Of a stretch of DNA of 64,000 nt, positions 53,904 through 61,363 are shown piece after piece. The translations under genes and the position numbers were made by a program. Under the pieces are notes generated by a model. That model made no database searches, had not been told where the DNA came from, and saw only the letters and a program-made list of their open reading frames with translations. Every line of letters begins with the position of its first letter. Position 1 is the first letter of the stretch. The stretch spans positions 186,001-250,000 of the forward strand of contig JAJDDD010000006.1 of assembly GCA_029260495.1 (NCBI GenBank), given 5' to 3'. The stretch is from Phycisphaerales bacterium (GTDB taxonomy: Bacteria > Planctomycetota > Phycisphaerae > Phycisphaerales > UBA1924).

Positions 53904-55226
53904 ATGTCCTCGCCAGCCCCCCTCACAGAGTCCCACGCCCATTCCCTCGACGCCCGGGATCCACTCGCCAACTGCCGCGACCTCTTCAACTTCCCCAAAA
54001 AACTCGAGCAACAACTCAGCACACCAATCATCTATATGGCCGGCAACTCCCTCGGCCTCATGCCCCGCACCGCATCTTCCGCAGTCCAGCAGGAACTCGA
54101 AGACTGGGCAAGCCTCGCCGTCGAAGGCCACTTCGAAGCGAAAAACCCCTGGGTCCGCTACCACGAACTTCTCCGCGAGATGGCAGCCCGCCTCGTCGGC
54201 GCCAACCCCTCCGAAGTCGTGATGATGAACACACTCACCGTCAACCTTCATCTCATGATGATCTCCTTCTACCGCCCAACTCCCCAGCGCCATCGCATCC
54301 TCATCGAAGATGACGCCTTCCCCTCCGATTCCTACGCCGTCGCCAGCCAAATCCGCCTCCACGGCTTTCAACCTGAAACATCCCTCATCCGCCTCCGCCC
54401 GCGCGCAGGCGAACGCACACTCCGCACCCAAGACATCATCAACACCATCGAAACCCAGGGCGACTCCATCGCCCTCATCTTCATCGGCGGCCTCTGCTAT
54501 CTCACCGGCCAGCTCTTCGACATGCCGGCCATCACCCGCGCAGGTCACAACAAAAACTGCATCGTCGCCTTCGACCTCGCCCACGCCGCCGGCAATGTTC
54601 CTCTTGCGCTTCACGACTGGAACGTCGATTTCGCCTGCTGGTGTTCGTACAAGTATCTCAACTCCGGCCCAGGCGCCGTCGCCGGCTGCTTCGTTCACGA
54701 AAAACACTTCAATACAACCGCCGAAGCCCGCCCGCGCTTCGAAGGATGGTGGGGCGCCGACCCCGACACGCGCTTCATCATGCGCCCAGACTTCTCCCCC
54801 GCCCAGGGAGCCGACGCCTGGCAACTCTCAAACCCACCCATCTTCTCCCTCGCCCCCGTCAAAGCATCACTCGAAATCTTCGATCGCGTCGGCATGCAAG
54901 CCCTCCGGAAAAAAAGCCTCGCGCTCACCGCCTACCTCGAATCTCTCCTCGACCAACTCCTCAAAGACACCATCACCATCATCACCCCGCGCGATCCGCA
55001 ACAACGCGGCGCCCAACTCTCCATTGTCATCCCCCAAAACGCCCGCGACACACGCGCCGCGCTCAAACAGCAAGGCGTCATCTGCGACGCTCGCGAGCCC
55101 GATGTCATCCGCCTCGCCCCAACGCCCCTCTACACCTCCTACCACGATTGCTGGCGCTGCGCCCACGCCCTCGCCCGCATCCTCAACCCCGCCGGAACAC
55201 CCGCCCCCGGAACCCGCGCCTCATGA
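53904..55226 (+). CDS. kynU: Kynureninase
   Basis: The protein has 440 residues of the PLP fold-type I class. The start region has IYMAGNSLGLMP, as in kynureninases. The PLP-binding Lys is Lys250 in WCSYKYLNSGPG, after the Asp of VAFDLAHAAGN. Substrate contacts near GWWGADPDTRF are also kept. It cleaves 3-hydroxykynurenine (or kynurenine) to 3-hydroxyanthranilate (or anthranilate) and alanine. Its stop overlaps the next start as ATGA, so it is coupled to the monooxygenase. Confidence 0.95.
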   Translation: MSSPAPLTESHAHSLDARDPLANCRDLFNFPKKLEQQLSTPIIYMAGNSLGLMPRTASSAVQQELEDWASLAVEGHFEAKNPWVRYHELLREMAARLVGANPSEVVMMNTLTVNLHLMMISFYRPTPQRHRILIEDDAFPSDSYAVASQIRLHGFQPETSLIRLRPRAGERTLRTQDIINTIETQGDSIALIFIGGLCYLTGQLFDMPAITRAGHNKNCIVAFDLAHAAGNVPLALHDWNVDFACWCSYKYLNSGPGAVAGCFVHEKHFNTTAEARPRFEGWWGADPDTRFIMRPDFSPAQGADAWQLSNPPIFSLAPVKASLEIFDRVGMQALRKKSLALTAYLESLLDQLLKDTITIITPRDPQQRGAQLSIVIPQNARDTRAALKQQGVICDAREPDVIRLAPTPLYTSYHDCWRCAHALARILNPAGTPAPGTRAS

Positions 55227-56575
55227 ACGCGCAACCATCCCCAACAACTTCGCATCCCAAAACCTTCCTCATCGTCGGCGCCGGTCTCGCCGGCTCACTC
55301 CTCGCGATCTACCTCGCCAAAATGAACCACCGCGTCCTTCTCTATGAACGCCGCCCCGACCCTCGCGCCCAGGGTTTCATTGGCGGCCGCTCCATCAACC
55401 TCGCGCTCTCCGTCCGAGGCCTCAACGCGCTCCAGCAAGTCAACCTCGAAACAACCATCCTCCAAGACGCCCTCCCAATGCCCGGCAGAATGATCCACTC
55501 CCACGACAGCGAACTCACATTCCAGCCCTACAGCAAAGACCCAAACGACGCCATCAACTCCATCTCCCGTTCCGCCCTCAACATCACACTTCTCAAAGCC
55601 GCCGACGAACACAACAACGTCACCATCCATTTCGACCAGCGCTGCGTCGATGTCGATCTTGAAACCCCAGCCGCAACCTTCCTTTCCACCCACACCGGCG
55701 AACGCACTGCCGTGAAAGCAGACGCCGTCATCGCCGCCGACGGCGCCTTCTCCGCCGTCCGCGCCGCCCTCCAAAAAACCGATCGCTTCAACTACTCTCA
55801 AGACTTCCTCGAGCACGGCTACAAAGAACTCGCCATCCCGCCAACAGATTCAGGCGACTTCACCCTCGACCCCAAGGCACTCCATATCTGGCCCCGCTCC
55901 GCATCCATGATGATCGCGCTCCCCAACAAAGATCGCAGCTTCACCTGCACACTCTTCTGGCCCTTCGTCGGCCATCACAGCTTCGCCTCAATCAAAACCG
56001 CTGACGATGTTCTCCCCTTCTTCCGCGCCCACTATCCCGACGCCGTCCCCATCATGCCCACGCTCGTCGAAGACTACATGAACAACCCTGCCAGCTCCCT
56101 CGTCACCATCCGCTGCGCCCCGTGGAACTACTCTGGCAAAATCGCTCTCATTGGCGACGCCGCCCACGCCGTCGTTCCCTTTTACGGCCAAGGCATGAAC
56201 GCCGCCTTCGAAGACTGCCGCATCCTCGCCGACTGCATCCACAAGTTCCCCGACGATCTCACCCGCGCCTTCGATGTCTACGCCCGCTCGCGCAAACCAA
56301 ACGCCGACGCCATCGCAGATATGGCCCTCACCAACTTCATCGAAATGCGCGACAAAGTCGGCTCCCGCCTCTTCCTCCTAAAAAAACGCCTGGAAAAAAC
56401 ACTCCACGCCCTCTTCCCAAAAACATTCTTACCCCTCTACAACATGGTCAGCTTCTCCAACATCCCCTACGCCGAAGCCGCCCGCCGCGCCAAAAACCAG
56501 CAACGGCTCATCTGCGCGATAGCGATCATCATCACATCAACAATCACACTCACCGCGATCATTCTCCTAACCTGA
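55223..56575 (+). CDS. kmo: Kynurenine 3-monooxygenase
   Basis: The protein has 450 residues from ATG 55223, four bases inside the kynU stop (ATGA). The longer open frame starting at 54641 is a shadow of kynU. The FAD Rossmann motif is FLIVGAGLAGSLLAIYLAKM, the second FAD motif is GDAAHAVVPFYGQGMNAAFE, and FIGGRSINLALSVRG is the KMO-type substrate loop. A C-terminal hydrophobic helix (ICAIAIIITSTITLTAIILL) suggests membrane attachment, as in mitochondrial KMO. It hydroxylates kynurenine with NADPH and O2. Confidence 0.95.
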   Translation: MNAQPSPTTSHPKTFLIVGAGLAGSLLAIYLAKMNHRVLLYERRPDPRAQGFIGGRSINLALSVRGLNALQQVNLETTILQDALPMPGRMIHSHDSELTFQPYSKDPNDAINSISRSALNITLLKAADEHNNVTIHFDQRCVDVDLETPAATFLSTHTGERTAVKADAVIAADGAFSAVRAALQKTDRFNYSQDFLEHGYKELAIPPTDSGDFTLDPKALHIWPRSASMMIALPNKDRSFTCTLFWPFVGHHSFASIKTADDVLPFFRAHYPDAVPIMPTLVEDYMNNPASSLVTIRCAPWNYSGKIALIGDAAHAVVPFYGQGMNAAFEDCRILADCIHKFPDDLTRAFDVYARSRKPNADAIADMALTNFIEMRDKVGSRLFLLKKRLEKTLHALFPKTFLPLYNMVSFSNIPYAEAARRAKNQQRLICAIAIIITSTITLTAIILLT

Positions 56576-56602
56576 CAAAGCGATGCTGGGTCACCGCAGC
56601 CC

Positions 56603-57277
56603 ATGATCTTCCTTCAACCAAACAAACACGGGCACCCAGCCCTGCGCATCCCAACACGATGGCGCGCTCTTCCCCTGTTCGTGCTTCTCGGATTTATCAC
56701 GGGCCTTGCTTCAGCATGGCTGCCAATCGAACTCGCCTCCAAAGGCATCGTCATCGCAGGAACACCAGTGAATCAATGGGTTTCGGACGATGGTCTCTGG
56801 CTCCATTCACCATTCAAGGCCCTTGGGTTCGAGCAATATTTCTTGGGCGCGAAACAAGTGATGACGTCGCCAACTCCCGTGCCTATAGAAGACTTGCCAG
56901 CCTGGGTGGTAATTCCTGACCAGCCTCCTGTTATCGGTCTGTTCTCTTTTAATGCAGGTGGTTGGCCACTTCGATGTCTTTCTGGAACACTTGGCTGGAG
57001 CGGGCTTACCGGCCTTAAGCCCCTGACTTGCTCAGCCATTCATCGAAAAGACTTTATCGCCCTGCCATTATCCCCACTCCCCGTCGGCATCGCCGTCAAC
57101 ACACTCACATGGGCTGCCCTCTGGTGGGTCGGCGTTTCCCTTCTCATCATCATCCGCCGAACCAAACGCCAATGGGCCGGCCTCTGCCCCGAATGCGCCT
57201 ACCAACTACGCGCCGACACCAAATGCAGCGAATGCGGCTGGACCCACACAACACCAATACACCTGAGCGACACATGA
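56603..57277 (+). CDS. Membrane protein with C-terminal zinc ribbon
   Basis: The protein has 224 residues. One helix lies near the N-terminus (LFVLLGFITGLASAWLPIEL) and one near 175-195 (TLTWAALWWVGVSLLIIIRR). The C-terminus is a zinc ribbon, CPECAYQL...CSECGWTH. The outer part between helices has no known motif. It lies 27 bp after kmo. A similar, shorter zinc-ribbon gene precedes kynB at 59408, so the two may derive from one duplication. Confidence 0.65.
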   Translation: MIFLQPNKHGHPALRIPTRWRALPLFVLLGFITGLASAWLPIELASKGIVIAGTPVNQWVSDDGLWLHSPFKALGFEQYFLGAKQVMTSPTPVPIEDLPAWVVIPDQPPVIGLFSFNAGGWPLRCLSGTLGWSGLTGLKPLTCSAIHRKDFIALPLSPLPVGIAVNTLTWAALWWVGVSLLIIIRRTKRQWAGLCPECAYQLRADTKCSECGWTHTTPIHLSDT

Positions 57278-57287
57278 CCGTAAGCGA

Positions 57288-57406
57288 GATCAAATATGTA
57301 CGATCAGTCAAAAAGTTTTTTCAATTTGCATATAACAACCATCCACGACATCACACCCCCCATCACGCCGGACCTCGCAATCCTCCTCGGCTCATGGAGT
57401 TCGTAG
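57288..57406 (+). pseudogene. Dead copy of the kynB 5' end fused in frame to a dockerin tail
   Basis: 57288-57379 aligns with 59864-59956, the leader and first codons of kynB. The start codon position is ATA (57332) instead of ATG. The frame then reads ITTIHDITPPITPDLA, 12 of 16 identical to the KynB start MKTIYDITPPITQDLA. At the codons for Asp-Leu-Ala it runs on as ILLGSWSS and a TAG at 57404-57406, which is a GC-type dockerin end. The remaining 57407-57531 is G-rich, non-coding and ends with the RBS of the next gene. Confidence 0.72.
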
Positions 57407-57531
57407 GCGGGGGGGCGGTTCTGGCGCGGGCAGCGAGGAAGGCGGCGGGTGGCGCGAAGATTCTGCTTGGGAAGAAGGCTTCCTTGCGGTAAGGTGGCGT
57501 CGTTGAAATAGCCCACCTGCGAGGAGTTCTT

Positions 57532-59295
57532 ATGAAGAAGCACACGCTCACTTCCGCTGCTGTTCTTATTGTTGTGGCGGGGTCGACGCAGGCCCTCGGA
57601 GCCGGCCCCTTCCCCGCTGTGTTCGAGCTTTCGGGCCTCAACGGCGCCAACGGATTTGTTATCACCGGCATCGATTTAGGCGACTACAGCGGCTCTTGTG
57701 TCTCCGCCGCCGGCGATGTGAATGGCGACGGCGTCGACGACATCATCATCAGCGCGATCCGCGCCGCTCCGAACGGCCTTAATTCGGGCGAAAGCTACGT
57801 AGTCTTCGGCGGCGCAAGCGTTGGCGCGAACGGTTCAATCGAGCTCTCTTCTCTCAACGGCGCGAATGGCTTCGTCCTCAACGGCGTCGATGCAGATGAC
57901 TTCAGCGGCGTTTCCATCTCCGCCGCCGGCGATATCAACGGCGACGGCGTCGACGACATCATCATCGGGGCCAGCAATGCGGATCCGAATGGCGCCTCGA
58001 ACAGCGGCGAGAGCTATGTGGTCTTCGGCGGCGCCAACGTGGGCGCGAGTGGGATCATCGAGCTCTCCTCTCTGGACGGGACCAACGGCTTCGTTTTCAA
58101 CGGTGCAAACGCTCGCGACTACAGCGGCCGTTCCGTCGCCGCTGCCGGCGACGTCAACGGCGACGGCGTTGACGACGTCATCATCGGGGCCTTGCGCGCC
58201 GATCCGAACGGCGATTGGTCAGGCGAGAGCTATGTGGTCTTCGGTGGTGTTGGCATTGGTGCAGACGGCGTCATCGAGTTCTCCTCCCTGAACGTAACCA
58301 CTGGCTTCGTCCTTAACGGCGTCGGTGGATTCGACTACAGCGGCGATTCCGTCTCCGCCGCCGGCGATGTCAACGGCGATGGCGTCGACGACCTCATCAT
58401 CGGAGCCAGCGGTGCCGATCCGAACGGCAATCGTTCAGGCGAGAGCTATGTGGTCTTTGGTGGCGCCAGTGTGGGCGCGGGCGGCGCCATCGAACTCTCG
58501 TCGCTCAACGGGACCAACGGCTTCGTCCTCTACGGCATTGATGCAGACGACCAAAGCGGCGGTACTGTCTCCGCTGCCGGCGATGTCAACGGCGACGGTG
58601 TTGACGACATCATCATCGGAGCACACCTCGCAGACCGGAACGGCTCCTTCCAACGTGGCCAGAGCTATGTGGTCTTCGGCGGTGCAAGTGTGATTGCAGG
58701 CGGGACCATTCAGCTCTTGTCCCTGAACGGAATCAACGGCTTCGTCATCAACGGCATTGATGCAAACGATCGCATCGGCCGTTCCGTCTCTGCCGCCGGC
58801 GATGTAAACGGCGACGGTGTCGACGACATCATCATCGGGGCCTACGCCGCGGATCCGAACGGCATCTTCAGTGGCGAGAGCTATGTGATCTTCGGCGGCG
58901 CAGGCGTGGGCGCGAGCGGCTCCATTGAGCTCTCCGCCCTGAATGGAACTAACGGATTCGTCCTCAACGGCGCTAATGCGCGCGACTACAGCGGCATTTC
59001 CGTCTCCGCCGCCGGTGATGTAAACGGCGACGGCGTTGACGACGTCATCATCGGGGCCAACGGCGCCGATCCGAACGGTCTTAGTTCAGGCGAGAGCTAT
59101 GTCGTTTTCGGCAGGCAGTCCGATCTTACAGATCTAAATTGTGACGACGTTGTGAACGCCATTGATTACGCGATTTTGCTGGGAAGTTGGGGTCCGTGCC
59201 CGCCGGCTCCAAACGCATGCGCTGCAGATCTCGATGGCGATGGTATTGTAGGATCAGGCGACCTGGCGCTACTCCTTGGTTCGTGGGGTTCTTGA
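57532..59295 (+). CDS. Secreted seven-repeat FG-GAP protein with GC-type dockerin
   Basis: The protein has 587 residues with GAGGAG 5 nt upstream and a signal peptide ending QALGAG. Seven near-identical units of about 72 residues read ELSSLNGTNGFVLNG...SVSAAGDVNGDGVDDIIIGA...GESYVVFGG, one Ca-binding FG-GAP motif each. Repeats are alike at DNA level too. The tail is divergent: LTDLNCDDVVNAIDYA, then CAADLDGDGIVGSGDLA and LLGSWGS, lacking the final Cys. The gene interrupts the kynurenine cluster between kmo and kynB. Confidence 0.82.
   Translation: MKKHTLTSAAVLIVVAGSTQALGAGPFPAVFELSGLNGANGFVITGIDLGDYSGSCVSAAGDVNGDGVDDIIISAIRAAPNGLNSGESYVVFGGASVGANGSIELSSLNGANGFVLNGVDADDFSGVSISAAGDINGDGVDDIIIGASNADPNGASNSGESYVVFGGANVGASGIIELSSLDGTNGFVFNGANARDYSGRSVAAAGDVNGDGVDDVIIGALRADPNGDWSGESYVVFGGVGIGADGVIEFSSLNVTTGFVLNGVGGFDYSGDSVSAAGDVNGDGVDDLIIGASGADPNGNRSGESYVVFGGASVGAGGAIELSSLNGTNGFVLYGIDADDQSGGTVSAAGDVNGDGVDDIIIGAHLADRNGSFQRGQSYVVFGGASVIAGGTIQLLSLNGINGFVINGIDANDRIGRSVSAAGDVNGDGVDDIIIGAYAADPNGIFSGESYVIFGGAGVGASGSIELSALNGTNGFVLNGANARDYSGISVSAAGDVNGDGVDDVIIGANGADPNGLSSGESYVVFGRQSDLTDLNCDDVVNAIDYAILLGSWGPCPPAPNACAADLDGDGIVGSGDLALLLGSWGS
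57623..59115 (+). repeat. Seven tandem DNA repeats of about 210 bp
   Basis: Each unit encodes one FG-GAP blade of the gene at 57532, and the segment around GDVNGDGVDDIIIGA is nearly unchanged between units. Such repeats can expand or shrink by recombination. Confidence 0.75.
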
Positions 59296-59407
59296 AATCC
59301 GCAATCTTTTTCATGGCTGATTCAAAAGCGTCAACCGTCGCGCTCGCGCCCTGTTCCTGATGCCTGTGACCGTTTCCTATAAAATCATTGTCGAGGCATA
59401 GACGAAC

Positions 59408-59818
59408 ATGATGTGGAAGCTGAAACTACGGCGGGAGGAAGACCGACAATTGACGCCGCCCGTGAAGACATTTGTGAAGTGGGGCGTTGGGCCGGTGGCG
59501 CTGGTGCTCCTTTTCATTGGAGCTTCGAACGCTGCAAATATTTCCGCTGAATCCGTTGGGCATCAACCCAGGTATTCTGAACAAAACGAGCCTTTTGCCT
59601 ATTTGGCCTTCGGCGCGCTGATCAATTTATGGATTCAGTACCGCGTGCTGCGCTGGCGCACACGAAAACAAAGAATCTACGGCGCCAACCAACTGAAAAA
59701 CTGCCCCAAATGCAAATACTCCACCAAAGGCCTCTATTTCCCGGGAAGATGCCCCGAGTGCGGCCTCGAGTTCTTTGTTTCAGCAAACCTGAAACAGAAA
59801 CCCGCAGCACAAGAGTGA
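59408..59818 (+). CDS. Small membrane protein with C-terminal zinc ribbon
   Basis: The protein has 136 residues. Two hydrophobic helices (VALVLLFIGASNAA and AYLAFGALINLWIQYRVL) are followed by a basic loop and a zinc ribbon CPKCKYSTKG...CPECGLEFF. It is of the same general kind as the genes at 5935, 8000, 8691 and 56603, but the sequences differ. It lies 112 bp after the FG-GAP gene and 90 bp before kynB. Confidence 0.62.
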   Translation: MMWKLKLRREEDRQLTPPVKTFVKWGVGPVALVLLFIGASNAANISAESVGHQPRYSEQNEPFAYLAFGALINLWIQYRVLRWRTRKQRIYGANQLKNCPKCKYSTKGLYFPGRCPECGLEFFVSANLKQKPAAQE

Positions 59819-59908
59819 TACGATTCACAAAGAATCACAGCCGCGCAACGAGACAGCTCGAAAGATCAAGTGATTGTGTTGAGTCAATAACTTCTCTCCT
59901 ATTTTCGT

Positions 59909-60553
59909 ATGAAAACCATCTACGACATCACGCCACCCATCACGCAGGACCTCGCCGTTTGGCCCGGCGACACGCCGCCGACGCGCGAAGTGTTGTGCGA
60001 CATCGCGCAAGGGGACAACATCACCTTGTCAACGCTGCGCGCAACGGTCCATCTGGGCGCGCACGCCGATGCGCCGATTCACTACAAAAATGGCGCACAG
60101 ACCATTGATGAGCGCGCCATCGAGCGCTATATAGGTCTTGCACAGCTCATCTCCGTGCGCGCAAAACCCGGCGAAAGATTCGGTATGAACACCCTTTCTG
60201 CGCGCCCCCGCGCATCGCGCGTTCTCCTGCGCACAAACACATACCCCGATCCCGTGCGCTTCAATGAAGACTTCGCCGCCCCCGAGCCCGCGCTTCTTCA
60301 CGAACTCGCCGACGCCGGCGTCGTCACCGTCGGCGTCGATACACCCAGCGTCGATCTCTACACTTCCAAAGACCTGCCAAGTCATGCTGCATGTGCGGAG
60401 CGCGACCTGGCGATCCTCGAAGGTCTTGTGCTGCAAGACGTTGCGGACGGCATGTACGAACTCATCGCCCTTCCCTTAAAACTCGTCGGCTTCGACGCCA
60501 GCCCCGTTCGCGCCATCCTCCGCGACATCGATCAGGAACGCAGCATCGATTAG
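59909..60553 (+). CDS. kynB: Kynurenine formamidase (cyclase family)
   Basis: The protein has 214 residues, the usual KynB length. It starts MKTIYDITPPITQDLAVWPG, typical of the family. Metal-binding residues are His48, His52 and Asp54 in HLGAHADAPIHY, with His58 nearby. It hydrolyses N-formylkynurenine to kynurenine and formate. It is separated from kmo by about 3.3 kb of unrelated genes. The first 16 codons also occur as a dead copy at 57332-57379. No strong RBS was seen. Confidence 0.92.
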   Translation: MKTIYDITPPITQDLAVWPGDTPPTREVLCDIAQGDNITLSTLRATVHLGAHADAPIHYKNGAQTIDERAIERYIGLAQLISVRAKPGERFGMNTLSARPRASRVLLRTNTYPDPVRFNEDFAAPEPALLHELADAGVVTVGVDTPSVDLYTSKDLPSHAACAERDLAILEGLVLQDVADGMYELIALPLKLVGFDASPVRAILRDIDQERSID

Positions 60554-60595
60554 CCGCCGCACGCTACACCCGGCCAGCCAAGGACTTATCTCAAC

Positions 60596-61315
60596 ATGAA
60601 CTTCCTCCGCGACGACTACACACTCGCAATCGAAGGCGCCGGACCGGATGGCGCCAACCTGCCCATCCGCGCCGTCCTGGGTGTCGGCAGGAACTACGCA
60701 GCCCACGCCAAAGAGCGCGGCGCCGACCTCCCCGAACGCCCCATGATTTTCACCAAGTCCTGCACAGCCTTATGTTTATCAGGCGATGCCATCATGATCC
60801 CCCGCGCCTGCCAGGACCGCGAACAAGTCGATTTCGAAGGCGAACTCGCCGTCATCATCGGCACGCCAACCCGCGACGTGACCGAGGCTGCCGCGCTTGA
60901 ACACGTTCTGGGCTACGCGATTGCCAACGATGTTTCCGCGCGGTGGTGGCAAAAAGAGGGTGCTGGCGGACAATTTCATCGCGGCAAGTCGTTCGACACA
61001 TTTTGCCCGATCGGGCCGCGCGTGACGCCGGCGCGGGAAATTGCAAACCCGCAGGGGCTGACAATTCGGACGACGGTGTCGGGTGAGGAGATGCAGAGCG
61101 CTTCGACGGGGCAGATGATTTTTTCCGTGGCGTATTTAATTGCGGAGCTGTCGCGGGGGAGGACGTTGGCGCCGGGGACGGTGATTTTGACGGGGACGCC
61201 GGCGGGAGTGGGGGCGGCGCGGCAGCCGGCGCGATTTTTGCGTGAGGACGATGTGGTTGAGATTGAGATCGAGGGGCTGGGGAAGCTTGAAAACCGGGTG
61301 GCGGTTGAGGCGTGA
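60596..61315 (+). CDS. Fumarylacetoacetate hydrolase-family enzyme
   Basis: The protein has 239 residues. Metal ligands are Glu81 and Glu83 (DFEGELAVIIG) and Asp112 (ANDVSARWW), and the family motifs VLGVGRNYAAHAKERG and TGTPAGVG are present. The size and start are close to acylpyruvase/oxaloacetate decarboxylase (FAHD1-like). It could act late in 2-aminomuconate breakdown, since related FAH enzymes decarboxylate or hydrate muconate intermediates; this is inferred from its place behind kynB. Codon choice switches from C-rich to G-rich in the middle of the gene. Confidence 0.85.
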   Translation: MNFLRDDYTLAIEGAGPDGANLPIRAVLGVGRNYAAHAKERGADLPERPMIFTKSCTALCLSGDAIMIPRACQDREQVDFEGELAVIIGTPTRDVTEAAALEHVLGYAIANDVSARWWQKEGAGGQFHRGKSFDTFCPIGPRVTPAREIANPQGLTIRTTVSGEEMQSASTGQMIFSVAYLIAELSRGRTLAPGTVILTGTPAGVGAARQPARFLREDDVVEIEIEGLGKLENRVAVEA

Positions 61316-61363
61316 CTATAATCGAGGCTTTGATTCATTCACGCTATTTTGAGAACCAACCGC

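Noticed and set aside
54641-55222. Open frame extending the kynurenine monooxygenase upstream by 194 residues
   Set aside because: It lies inside kynU, is composed of Arg/Pro/His-rich nonsense typical of a shifted frame, and the real start with FAD motif is at 55223.
53564-55347. Two Ser/Pro/Thr-rich open frames (249 and 345 residues)
   Set aside because: They are shifted readings of the ACMSD and kynU genes; C-rich DNA gives Pro/Ser-rich shadows.
57532-59295. Insertion sequence between kmo and kynB
   Set aside because: No transposase or terminal inverted repeats. The gene is an ordinary FG-GAP dockerin protein, so a recombination event at short homology fits better.
60700-61260. Replication origin at the skew switch
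   Set aside because: The switch lies within a coding gene with no DnaA-box cluster, AT-rich region or dnaA/dnaN nearby, so I report only the skew.
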